From Neospora caninum Liverpool (lineage: Eukaryota > Apicomplexa > Conoidasida > Eucoccidiorida > Sarcocystidae): a DNA stretch of 64,000 nucleotides. The position numbers and the translations under genes are program-made. The notes beneath the pieces were generated by a model, which saw only the letters and a list, made by a program, of their open reading frames with translations, was not told where the DNA came from and searched no databases. How positions within the stretch are numbered: position 1 is the first letter of the stretch; every line of letters begins with the position of its first letter. Positions 43,501 through 55,915 of this stretch are shown piece after piece. The DNA is taken from positions 4,644,514-4,708,513 of the forward strand of contig NC_018396.1 of the NCBI RefSeq assembly GCF_000208865.1. Reading direction: 5' to 3'.

Positions 43501-46312
43501 GAAAAAACGCGCGCGTCAACGGTCACTGACACGCGGACTCGAAACGCCCTGCTTGACGAGGCGTTGTCGGCTTTCGCGAAATGCCGAATTCGAAATCCTC
43601 CTATTCCCTGTCAAGTGATGAGATACGCGCGCAGCGGCAGGGGCCGTAGGCCTGGTTCAAGAGAAGATGTAAATCTCTGCACACAGACTCCCGGGAATAA
43701 GAAGGAATAATGCCAGTGAACCGGGAAAATGCCTTCTCTGTGTCTTTGGTGCTGTTTACAACGTGGCAGCGCCGACTGACGCCTTTCCCTGTCCACGGGG
43801 ATCCGTCTGCTCAGCGCACTTGCGCGCTCCGCAAAGGTAGGGTTTTTCTGAACGCGAACTCCCTTTCGGCTTCCCGCCGCGTCCAAGTGTCTTGCGGAGT
43901 CCGGGGTGGGACTCGTGGTTTTGATCTTTAATGTCTTTGTTTCTTCCGGATCCCAGTTCTATTGTGCTTTTCATGACCCCCCGCATCTCGCCGAAGCCAG
44001 CGTCGTCATTCTGATTTTCCATGCAAATCGCCGGCGTTTTGCTGCGTCGCCGGCTTCCCGGCTGTCCTGGGTTTGCTACCCCTCTCTCGGCACGAGTTTT
44101 CTTTTGAAAGCGACACATCTGTTCTGGCCAGTCGCCCCGCCGCCGTGCGAACAGCCTTTCCCCTCTCGCGATTCTCTTTTTTTGGAGTGGTCTCGCGTTT
44201 GCAGCCTCCGACACAGACAAAAACTATGGGACAGCGGGAGGAAGGGGTCTAGATATCGGCGTGTCCACCGAGCGTTTTTCTCGCTGCGCCTTCCTGCCTC
44301 GTCTTTTCTGTGCACGTAGGGTTCGTTTCGTTGGCGACGTCCAGCGCTGTCTACGCTTGTAGTACTCTGCGCCGAATCTTCTTCACGTGCGTGCGCGTGT
44401 GTCTGTATCGCTCCTGTGATTGTGTCGCTGACCGTTTTGTCGCGAAACGCGGAACAGGGGGAGGGCAGTCCGAGACGATCTCAAGCGAGACTGTATATAC
44501 ACCAGTAAGGGGCTCCTCCGGTTTCTCAAGTGAAACACTGATTCCTCGTCCTCACTCCCTCTCGAGTGACAGTGAACTTTGCACGGAGCATCCAGCGTCG
44601 GCCGCCGAGCGGCCAGAAAGAGGGCTCCAAGCGAGAGCGCTAACGCGTGCCGTTTCGAGTGCTTTTTTCCACTTCTCGGGCTCTTCCCTCTCTTAGTCGC
44701 CGATCGTGTTGATGTCTCCAGGGAGGGGGCGAGTGGTGTCATCAGTGGTTTTGAAGACAGGAAACAGAGTGCACTGGAAACGCGCGCGGAGATGCACCGT
44801 TGCTCCCGTCGCGGACTCTGTGGCACCTTGTAGAAACCTGAAAAAGTTTCGATCAAGGCCGGGTAAAAGGTGACTGCAGTGGGTGGCCGAGCCCCCAGAG
44901 GACACCGCACAAATGTTCAGCTCAACGGGGGAGACTCGAGAGCCCGATTTCGCTGCATGCGCCAAAAAAGTGGCGGGGAGAACCTCTGGAATCCGCAGAA
45001 AGCACTGAGAAAACCAATCCAGGCATACACATGGCATCTTGGTCTTCGATGCGGCGTTTATGCGAGCGGAGTTGAGCTACAACTGCTTCAGAGAAATCAG
45101 TCCGCGCGAGCGGACCCTATCTAGGGGAACACAGGAGTCCACCGACGACGCTCTACCGACACAAAAAGCCCGAACTTTAAACAACGTAGCGCATTCACAT
45201 ACACGCACAGGATCATTATTTCTAAACACACACATATATATGGCCTACGTCTGTATGTATATACACGTCCATGGACATGTATGCGTATACAGGAGCGAAT
45301 GGGAATCGAATCAAAAATCATTGAAGCGTTGCCTCAGAAGGCAGTGGTTCGTGTGCCGCTGTCACGGAAACTTCTGTCACCTAATTTGGCCTGGGGGACT
45401 GCGCATGAGATTTCTCGCGCAAATGCGAGCAGACACGAGGCTCGTAGCTGCGCTAGCAATATCCACGTTTCCTCTGGGGTGCCGCGACCGAGGTTTCCAG
45501 CGAATCATGTTTCTACTCCTGGGCACTTCTCTATGGTTGTTCATACGTGCAAGCAGATGGGAATGCATATGTGAACTTGCATGCGGAGAATGGGGATCTG
45601 GAATTGCTTGCTTCTGCGTGCACTTTCTACGCTTTCCAGATCAAGCGTGTGATTTCCGCCCTACCGTCTTCGGGTGAGCTCTTGTGCCGGTCTGTATTCG
45701 ATGTAAACGTAAGACTATTGTGAAGTGTTTCCTGTCGTACGAGAGGACAGAGGAATTAAACCTGTAGTAGTTCAGTTCTTTTATCATAAGCATTCTACCG
45801 AGTAGCTAAGTTTCATACATTCACAGCAAAAATAAAGACAGATTTTCGTAAAATGTATGGCGAGGCTGTCTACCTGTTCGCCTTTTGTCGAGTTTTGTCT
45901 TGCAAAACAGGAATTTAGTCCGCCTGCGCAGGACAACTGCGTTTCACTCCAGTTGCGAGCTATGCCAACCAAGTGTGGTAAAATAGACACAGACGAAAGC
46001 CGGAGAGACAAACTGGGACTATTGGTTTCCAGGACACGCCACAAACACGAGTGTATGGATACCTCACGGAAGAACAGAGTCGGATTTCCCTTACAACAAC
46101 GAAACGCGAAAAAACCTGATTGGTCTCGTGGATCAATCGCCTTGCGATTTTAAATCCCACCAGCGGCGGCGGCACACCCACGATGTGAAGACTTCGACAA
46201 TTGCTCGAAAAACAAAGGTCAGTCACTTCGCGCGAGGGCAGGCGCGGGACAGCGAGGCAGACGCCTCGGAAAAGGAAACCCCAGCGACAGAAAGAGCGGA
46301 AAAAGAAAGACC
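43501..46312. other. Intergenic region between convergent genes
   Basis: It lies between the 3' ends of MPC1 (+) and the YVH1-type gene (-). Several frames of 70-175 codons are open on both strands but show no family motif or consistent splice signals. No repeat or RNA gene is recognised. Confidence 0.5.
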
Positions 46313-47046
46313 TCACAAAATGTCTTGGATTTCCAGAGTGTCAGCCTCGGCTCCACGAGGAAGATTGTCTACTCGGCGAAGCTGAATCTGCAAAAAAATG
46401 AAGGAGAAAAGCAACTCGAACACGTCTTGTCAGGCGACCTTGCGGGTCCCGATCGACACAGCTTTCTCTGTCGCGGTCCGCAAGCTCCACAGGGATACCT
46501 GGAGCGTACATACAGCTAGGCGACGTCGCGGTGTGCGAGACGCATGCACCCTTTTGTGGATGTATATACGGGAAGATGCATCTGCTGCTTTTAAAAACAA
46601 AAGCTGGACCAGCCCGGAGCCGAGCGATCGGTCCTCAGGACGAACGAGGGACCTCCGCTTGAGATTCGGTCCGCTTCAAACCGACGCGACACGTGAACCA
46701 AACCCACTGAACGTTCTCTCGCCAGAAGCCGCGGTTTCGATTTTCGGTGTTCCGAGTCGCGCAAAAACCAGTCTTTCGCGAACCTGAAAAGCTGGACTCC
46801 GCCACTGGCCGCAGTTGCACGGAAGGCCGATCCAGCTCCACGCGCCTAACTTTGCTTTGCACTGCGAAAAGACGCAACACAAAGGCCGGCGACTCTCTTT
46901 GTCAAGATCGGGGTGTTTGCGCACGCGTGCACCCGAGCAAACAACAGAAAAAGAGAACCCGTTGCAAACATGAACGAATACACATGCACAACCCTGCAAA
47001 ACACCAGGGACAAAGCCTCGCTGGAGATACACCTATCTCCCACTAC

Positions 47047-47083
<37 letters not shown>

Positions 47084-48483
47084 CATTACACATGGGACTA
47101 CCCATGCCTGTGTTGTCTCTCAGCGAGGCAAAGTTCGCGTTCTGAGCAATGCGTGCAAGTGCTTTTTTTTAGTGCGTTCTTTCAGCTGTCTGTGCCGGTG
47201 ACGTGTGTTTTCATGTGCGGCGGGAAAGAGCCGACACGACAGCGCCACGTGGCAACGCTCGCGGTTGCTTCGACAATGAAGATTTGAAAGAGTGAAACGA
47301 ACCCGGTCAGTAGGGCATACGAGCTTTCCAGTCAATTCCCCTTGAACGTCTCCCATCCAGGCCATCGGCTCCACGAAATACATGTTGCAGGAACGCTGCT
47401 TTGCCGGGGGCGGTCCCACCTGCGAAACAACAAGTCGAAAAGGAAAACTCCAAAACCTTTCTCCCTAGCCATACACGTACAGACACATATGTCTTTGCAT
47501 CTATATCTAACTCTAAATCTGTTCACGTGACAAATATGCAAAATGATATATATATATATATATATATATATGTCCCCTGCATAGATGCGCACATGTACAT
47601 ACGCAAAGATACATACAGCCATATATGTGCGTACACATTTATTTTTCAATATAAACAGACCGAGAAAAACGCATGCATGCGTTTTAGGAACCAAGCCGCC
47701 GCATGCGCGGGCGCGCTGAAAAAACGCGGCGACGAAGTGATGAACCTTTCCACACTCTGCGGCGACGAAGTGATGAACCTTTCCACACTCTACTCGCGTT
47801 TTGTTGATGGGAAAAGGAGAGAAAGGGAGGATGAGAAAACACAGGCGACATGGGGAGCGCGCTAGCGCCGCACTGAACCGAAAAAAACGAGGACAAAAGA
47901 CGTCTGCCTTTCGAGCAGCGTCGACAGGCTCCTACCGCCGAGATGCGCTTTTCCATCTTGGCGTGGGGAAGGATATGCTGATCGGCGAACAAGACACGTC
48001 GGCAGAGTCTGGAAAAAGCGGGAAAGTCACCATTCTGCAAACAACGTCCTGTCGGCACCGCAGCCTCGTCCCTCTCCCCACTTCCAAAAAGACACTGGCC
48101 AAAACACAAAAATGGAAGACCGGAAAAATCGAAAGAAGAAAAAGCAACAACTTTCTCATGAGGCGACCGACACACACGGGGACGTCTTAAAAGTGTGCCC
48201 AAAAAATCCACGGGAGAGGAATCACGATCGAGCGTCTGCCTCTCCGTTCCCTCGACACCAAATGCGGAGTACAGACTCCGGAACAACGCAGACCTCTGCG
48301 CAGCCTCCCCAGACATCCCGACTCAGCAAAAGCGTTTTATCTCCTCGGTACCCGTACGCACGGATCTGCGCACTGTCGGCTACATCTTTTTATGCACATT
48401 TCTCTCTAAATAAATGTGTAAGTACCACTCTACCATGCATAGTCGTACATCCATCTCCCTCTAGATGGGAAGATACATACGTT

Positions 48484-48528
<45 letters not shown>

Positions 48529-49182
48529 TTACTCTTGTATCATGTATCCTTTTATACAAACATCCTCAATTTCGCTTTCCAGATATATATATATATATAT
48601 ATGCATATGTATATGGACATATATCAAACTAGTTTATGTCTGAATATGTCCTTGCCTCCGCTTCTACAAATATATATATCGATCTCTTGTATATCTCTGT
48701 AAGTATCCTTTACGTGGTCTCTGTATATATTGATATGGCTACGTATAAATATGTCGTTGCTCTATATATCTCCCTCCTGTGTGGAAAATATAGCCATCTG
48801 CAAGAGCAGATCTACAAGGGACGTTTCTGTGCTTGCCTTCGAATCTACTACATCTAGGCGACCGAACCGTTTGTTTTTGCCGTTCAGGATCTTAACTCAT
48901 CTTTCGGTCCTCGCTTATTGACAGAGAGAAAGACGACTCCACTCTCTTCCCTCTCGCTTTTTCTCTTCACGCTTGCGTTTTCTCGTCTCACCTGCACGCA
49001 TACATGAACGGAGAACTCTGTCCTCGCGGCACTGCGTCGCCTTCCTGAGCTCGCTCCTCTTCTGTTTCATCTGTTTCCACAGTTTGCTTCGTTTGATGCG
49101 CCTGTTCCGCCTCGTCTGTTTCCTGCATTTGTTCTCGCCGTTCCGGTGCGTCCTGTGCGACGTCTACGTCTTGGTCCTCCAT
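46313..49182 (-). CDS. YVH1/DUSP12-type zinc-binding domain protein, no phosphatase domain seen
   Basis: Five exons in phase on the minus strand: 49182-48992, 48008-47936, 47419-47303, 46861-46784, 46387-46313; 177 residues. Exon 1 encodes an acidic Gln/Glu-rich N-terminus ending SSPFMYAC. The remainder matches the C-terminal zinc domain of YVH1/DUSP12: YACRLCRRVLFADQHILPH, SCNMYFVEPMAWMGDVQGEL, KLVCP, CKAKLGAWSWIGLPCNCGQW and SPAFQIQLRRVD. In yeast this zinc domain, not the phosphatase activity, supports 60S ribosome maturation by helping release Mrt4. The expected N-terminal dual-specificity phosphatase (HCxxGxxRS) was not found upstream on this strand, and an in-frame stop lies 12 bases before the chosen ATG. 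A CG-rich segment at 49.2-49.3 kb after a TTTGCAG acceptor may be a 5' non-coding exon. Two donors begin GTTCG rather than GTRAG. Confidence 0.78.
47041..47083. repeat. TA then GA microsatellite in intron
   Basis: About ten TA units run into about nine GA units inside intron 3 of the YVH1-type gene. Confidence 0.85.
47726..47791. repeat. 33-base tandem duplication in an intron
   Basis: Two identical 33-base copies (GCGGCGACGAAGTGATGAAC and 13 more bases) lie in the intron between exons 2 and 3 of the YVH1-type gene. Confidence 0.92.
48486..48526. repeat. TA microsatellite in intron 1 of the YVH1-type gene
   Basis: Twenty TA units; a second, shorter run lies at about 48584-48602. Both are in the long AT-rich first intron. 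Confidence 0.9.
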
Positions 49183-51261
49183 GTTGAACGGCGCAATATT
49201 TCAGACCTCTCCCTCTCTTCCGGTCCGAGCGGCGGAGCGCCTCTGTCGCCTCGTATCTTTTGCTTCGCTACTCCTTCGACAACCCCGTGACAGACTGCAT
49301 GCATTGCTTCTTTCTCACGCTCTCTTAAATCCGCTGCAAAGGAAGAAACGCGATTCAGTGAGATTCCTACACAGGCGCGGTACGCAGAAAAAAAGCGGAC
49401 ATAAAGCGAAGAACCGAATGAAAGGATATGTGGAAACCTAAATGAAGGATGACCCATAGGTATGTTTCAAACTTTTCAAATGCATATGCACAAACCTATG
49501 GATGACTATGTCTATCAAACGACAGATACTGTGTATTTTCTGCTATAAGAATGTGTACATATCACTATTTCTATCTATATACAAAGACGCATAAAACTAT
49601 TTACGCCTATTGATATAAAGTGTGACATATATATATATATATATCTGTATGGGTTTATATAGAAATCCCTGAGACATGAAGAATGAATCTTGCCGTGCCT
49701 TTGGAACACAGTGTCGCAGAAGGGTGCAAAAAATTGGATTTGCGTCTCGATCCTGGCTTTGCAGATACGCACGAGATAACACACATTTCCCGCCTTACTC
49801 GTCACATGCTTGCGGCGGGGGGACAGCAACGGAGAAACGCCCGTTGTGTCGATACTCCCGCAAGAAAAATTTGATGACCGAGCCTGTCCGACTTCCCCAG
49901 CAAACTGGAGGGGAAGCCAGTATAAAGCAGGAGAAAGAGGCGAAGCCGAGGACGCAGCCGAAAGGAAAGACGAAGAACAGGGAAAGAGACGAAGGTGAAG
50001 AAAGAGAAGATCAAAAGGGGAATAAACATCCGCGAGCAGACGCCACGAAGAGAGCGGAATACTCAGAAATCTGGGAGAAAGGTGAAAAATATAAAACGCA
50101 TGGAGATGCACAGAACGGCCAGCCGAAGAGTCTCGTCTGTGTGCCGGGATTTGGCAAAGAGCGAAAAAAACAGAAGAAGGAGAAGCGAAAACAAACATAG
50201 AACACGGCTCGCGAAGAGAAAGAGGAACACGGCGAACAGGAAACCTGCGCTCGCTTTCCTCTCCCTTCCCTCAGCTCCTGGCCACGTGCTTGGAATTTTG
50301 TGAGGAATGACAGGAGGCGAGATTCCAAAGGGTCTGAGAAGAAAGTGGAAATTCTTCAAACTCTGGAAGAAAAGAACGCAATCATATCGTCTCAGAAAAA
50401 CTTTCCCTTCCACTGCATGCATGCAGAACGGCGACGGGTCACGGCGGTGCATGCGCCGAAACTCACGACTCAAAAACTCAATGGTATCGTTTCCTGGGGA
50501 CAGTTTCCCACTTCTCTCTCTCTGTTTCAAGAGACTTTCGTGTCTCTGTGGACTGTGTTTCTTCCTCCTCTTCGTCTCGCTTCTGTTTACCGTTGTCTTT
50601 AAAGTGGAGAAGGCCGGTCCAAGTTTCTCCTGTTCTCGAGTTGTCGTGAGAAGAGTTTCGCGCGTGGTTCGGGAATCACCAAGCTTTCTTCAAAGCCGTA
50701 TTTGGTAACTTAACTATTTGAAGGATACCACGCCCTCTTTCATCTGATTCGAAATCAAAACGGGTCACACAGACGTATCTGTAGAGACAGAGGACAGAAC
50801 CTTCGTTCTTCTGCGACGAAATCCCCCGCCTCCTCTCCTTCTATCAGGTCGCCCAGCATCGCTTCTCGCCGCCCTCCCATCACCCGTTTTTTTCCATTTT
50901 CCTCTGAACGTGTGGTTGTCTTTCCTCGATTTTTCTCTCTCTCTCCTCTCCGTCTTATCTCGCTCATATTCCCCCCGCAGCGTCTCGCAGTGCTGCTCGC
51001 CATCTCCACTGCATCCCTTCCGTATACACATGTAGATGCATGCACGTCTATACATGTGGATACCTGTATATGTAAACGTATATATATATATATATATATG
51101 TATGCGTGTAAACAAGGGTACACCTGTATACGTGTTGGGGAGGCAGAGAGTCTAGGTAGGCTCATTGCTCCACACATAGACGCAGAGAGAGGAAGCGTGT
51201 GTCCAGCTTTCTTCGTCTGGGCACCGGGATTTCCTCGCGTCTCGCTTTTTAAAACGCCAGA
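49183..51261. promoter_or_regulatory. Head-to-head upstream region of YVH1-type and tRNase Z genes
   Basis: Two kb separates the divergent starts. It includes a TA run at 49627-49645 and another at 51080-51099, TGCATGCA words near 50420 and 51040 (a motif known as an ApiAP2-type site in Toxoplasma), and a CT-rich tract at 50.9-51.0 kb. Open frames at 50.0-50.7 kb exist on both strands without recognisable domains. Confidence 0.35.
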
Positions 51262-54200
51262 ATGCAGAGTTACGCCCAGGTTAGTATTTTTCTCTTTCTT
51301 TCACTGGCTTAATGCTTTTCGCTTTCCCTCTTCTTCGTGGAATCTTCTCGGAATATCCACGCGCGATTCCGTCACAAACATGCAAAAGCGTGATGATTGT
51401 GAAGCCCCTGTGTCTCTTTTCCTCTCAACATGCATGGGTCTTTCTCTCGCTCCCTCCCAAGACGTATTGGTAGATGGAGGGAACTGCGTGCATCTAGAGC
51501 TGCTTCATTTGGCGGCCGCTTCTGCTGGCACTCATCCGTCTCCCTGTCTTTCCCACTCGATTTCGCCGTGTCATGCCGCATTTGTGGCTCGAGCTCTTGA
51601 CGTCTATCTGTATCTATCCATTTACCAACGTATATCTGTCTCTCTTTTTTTCACTCTATATCTGTCTATGTCTGTCTACATCTCTATCGATATTTATCTA
51701 TCTGTCTATCTACGTCGATCTATCTATTTCTATCCCTGTCTATCTACCGATATTTATGTATCTCTCGATGTCTATCTCTCTGACTACCGACCTCGAGGAT
51801 CCGCGTTCTTGTCTCTCTGCGCCTATGGATGTATATGTCTGATTCCTGCCTTTCTCGTTCTCTCTCTCGGGCATGGAGGCACTTCTGGTGCGTGTAGAGG
51901 TTCCTTCTTGGAAGGGTTGCAGAATTTGTTTTTCGAATTCTTTTTTGGTTTTCAGGTACTCGGTTGGCAGAAGCTGGCCGTCGCGCCGTCGCTGCAAATT
52001 TTCGTTGAAGGGAACCGCCTGCTTTTCAACGCGGGCGAAAACGTCCAGAGGTTAGCCTCGATCTTCCTCGGTCGTCCGTCTCTCCTCCCTGTTTGCTCTT
52101 TCTGACTCCTTTCCCGCATGCGTCCCCCTCCCGCTGGTGTCTCTTCGTCTCTGTGTACACCCTTTATGCACTTTCAATGCACGGTTGCGCGCCTGCGCAC
52201 CTCGCGTTTCCCCGCGTTCTCAGGTTCCACTTGGAGCACAAACTGCATCTGACGAGGACGTCGGACGTCTTTTTAACGTCCGTCTCCGCGGCGACGACGG
52301 CGGGGCTTCCCGGACTGCTTCTCACGGTCGAGGGCGCCGGAAACGCCGAGCGAAGCCAAGGCCGCCTGCGCCTGTGGGGGACTCCAGACCTCCCTGCGCT
52401 CCTCGACGCTGCGTCCAGATCCTTCGCGGGCCTGTAAGACCACAGTCAAAAAAAAAACGCGAGAAAAAGGAGAGCAGAGTCAGAAGGGAAGACAAGACGG
52501 ACGCGGAGAAGAGAAGCCGCGACGACGGGAGGGTTCAGAGCGGCGGCGCGTCATCGGTTGGCCACTCGGCGAGCCGTCGCATTTTTCATTTGTCACTGGT
52601 TTCTGATCGCGTCTGGCTTTCACCACTGCGCACGAAACTCGGCGTTCTCTTCTCGCATACTCACATGCTTGTTTGTGTGGTCTTCTCTCTGCGTCGCCTC
52701 TCCCCATCGCCGCTTCTCCGTTCCGATTGGCCAATCGCGCAGCCACCTTTTTTTCTCCCAACTTCTTGGCTCGAAAACTCGCTCGTTCTGGAAGCGAACT
52801 TTGTTTCTCACTGTCCACTCGCGCTCGCTCGCGCCGTGTGTATGCAGGCACCACCTGGAGTACGAGTACAGAATCCCCCCTGCCGGTCAGGCTGTGGAGC
52901 CTATCCGGGAGACGTCTGGCTGCGACGCCTCCTCAGTTCGCTCGTTCGCCTCTCCAGCGAGCGACGGCTGTGACTCTGTCGAGGTCGGTTGCGTCAATCC
53001 GTGCCCAACAGGAACCTCGGACAACTCGCAAAACTCGGACGAATCTCACCCGCGTTTCACTTCTTCGTCCTCGTCCTTGGATGCGTCTGAGTGTCTCGAA
53101 GGGGTTGTGGCTGCTAATGTGAAGGTGAAGGCGTTCCTGCTGCCTCATTCCCTCTCGGGAAAACGGCCTCTGTGGGCTCCTGACAATTCGCCGTCTCGGA
53201 AGGCGCTCAGGGTCCAGAATGCCGGCGAGGACGAAGCAGAAGAGCGGCGCTCAGAGTCAACTGGGCGAACGCAAGGTTCCGCGCCGAAGACGTGGGGAAA
53301 TCCCCTGCTGGGAGAAGAAGCCGGGGCGCAAGCGGGCGGGGGACAGATTTTAGGAGAAGACACGTTGAAGAAAAAGAATCTCGGCGAACGCGAGAACGCC
53401 GCAAGCGAAACGACAGAAAAAGACGCGGAGGAAACCGACAGAAAGAAGAAACGCGTAAGCGGGAGAGTGCTGCAGAGCACGGGGGCGTTTTACAAGGCGA
53501 AGGAGCGCCTTGTTCTCTGGAGCTCGACCTTGTGGGATACGGCGAGGAAGTTGCGCCGCGAAACGCGGTTGGCTGTGTGCTTCCTCCTTTCGGGTGTCTC
53601 CTCAGATTCGCACTCCGTCCGCATGCTCCGAAACCCCTAGACCTCTGCGCACGACTCGTCTGACCGAGCTCAGGAGATCGATGGCCCTCCTCTACATATA
53701 TCTCTAAACAGATGGATATATATCTATGTATATGTATATCAACATATATATATATATATATACATACATACAAACATTCATGTGTATATATATTTTTAGG
53801 CTTTTATTTATAGAGCTCGACGTCTTCCGATGTTGGTAAATATGCCACTATCGTATAAATGCACATGCCTGCGACTCGATGTGCACTGCCGCAAACGCAT
53901 CCATCTTGTCCTTCTCCAGAGACGTCTACGGTTTTGCGCGTCCGTTCCTCCTTGTCCGTTTCCTTACTCCCCTTTTCTCGCACCATCGCCTCCGCTTTCT
54001 CTCGTTTCTGTTGTCGCTCGTGTCTCACGTCCCGTGTTCTTTCCTCTCGTCACCGTCGTGTCTCTTTTTTCTGTCTCTTCTCCGGCACAGCTCGCCTCTC
54101 CGAACAAAGCGACAGTCTCGGCGCCTGCGAGTCCAACAGGAGAGGAGACAGCCCGAGAGAAAACGCGAACGGAGAAGGAAGAAGAGGATTCCCGGGGCCT

Positions 54201-55229
54201 TTGGGCATGGCAAGGCGAACGGCGAGACACGGCGTGCGACTGCGTTGCTTATCTCCTAACGTGGCCTCAGATTCCCGGGAAGTTTTTCCCCGACAAGGCG
54301 AAGGCGCTGAAAGTGAGGAAACGGGCGAGAGACCGAAAAACGTTCAGGGATCTGTATGTGCGTGTGCAAACGGCTTACCTTGTATTTCCTTCCTTTTCCT
54401 TTTTTGCCTTTCGTTTTTTGGTTTCTAAATCGTTCCGTCTCTCTGCGGTGTGATCCTTTCTCCCCCCTCGAGCCTCCCGATGGCGTGGTTCTCTTTTTTT
54501 TTATTTCGTCTCTCTTCCTCACCCTCTCTTTTGGCTTCGATTTCGTTCTCGCCTTATCGCGTCATCTATCGCCTCAGTCTCGTGCTTCCCTTAGCCGTTT
54601 TCTTCTTTTCTTTTCTCCCTGTTTATTCCTCCTCTCGCTTGTTCGTCTCCTGGGTACCTCTTCCGTCACCTTCAGTCGCTCTCTCTGTGTCCCCCTTTGC
54701 CTTCCTTTTTTCTACCTCCCTCTCTTCTCTTGTATCCGTCTGAGTCTCGCTCTTTTCACTGCGCGCCTTGCCGCTCAACTGCCTCTGCGTTCTTTCTCGC
54801 GTCAGGTCCCCGTGGGCCCTCTTTTTGGTCGGCTAAAAAACGGAGAATCGATCGAAATCCCCGGCGAGGGTAGAATTGTGACGCCAGAGCAAGTCTGTGG
54901 ACCAGGCACTCCCGGGCAGACGGTCCTCGTCATCGAGTGCGTCGAGACTCAACAAGCCGTGCATGCGGTGAGAGAAACACCGCAGATTGCCCACTTGCAC
55001 TCTTGTCTCCTTCCATTTATCTATAGCATTGTTTAGCCGCATATATGTGCATATATATAGGCGCCTGACCGCTCGAATTGATGTCTTTTTCGAGGCTCGA
55101 ATTGGGCACTCCAACGACCGCAGAGTCTTCGAGTCACCTGACTCTCGGAAAAGAAACGAGAATTGCTGCGGATGTAAATCCATACGTAAAACCATCCACA
55201 GATGCCTAGACATAATCACATATACATAC

Positions 55230-55264
<35 letters not shown>

Positions 55265-55878
55265 TACACTTATACATCTATGTATATATCTATATCTGTG
55301 TATATGCGTTTATGTGGTACATGCATCGACTTTCCGTGGATGAGAACAGAGAGGATAGAGGGACCCGAAGCGGCTCATCCTCGCCACCGCGAGACGCGTG
55401 GAGCGTTGAGCTGTGTACGGCCTCTTTTTCCTCGTATATAAGGCGACGTTGAAGTCCGCACGTGCTGAGTCCTGACGGCGAAGAGGGATCTGTTCCTCAA
55501 CGCCTTTGGTGCATGCGTCGTCTGTGGCTTAGATTTGGCAGTAGTGGAATCGGGAAAGCTGAACAGCTGCATGCGTGCCAATTTCCTTTCCAGCTCAATC
55601 GCATAAAGGTCGATCTCGACCGCCTCACGTTCGTCTTTCACATGACGCCACCAAGCGTAAGCGAAAGCCTTCGGGCGCCAAACAATCTTTGCGCAAACGC
55701 ATCCTCTCGCCAGCCTCGGCGCATGCAATAGCCCCGAGCCGCGCAGGTCGAAAAATAATACATATGTGCATTCAGATGCAATGTGCGTAGCTGGCTCGGT
55801 GTATACTTGCATATATGTACACGTACATCTATAATCAAACAAATATACATATATACATATACATACTAGGGTTTAGGG

Positions 55879-55915
<37 letters not shown>

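Noticed and set aside
49164..49457. Minus-strand frame (ADLREREKEAMHAVCH...) as an upstream coding exon of the YVH1-type gene
   Set aside because: It is in a different frame and stops inside exon 1; at most it is a 5' non-coding exon.
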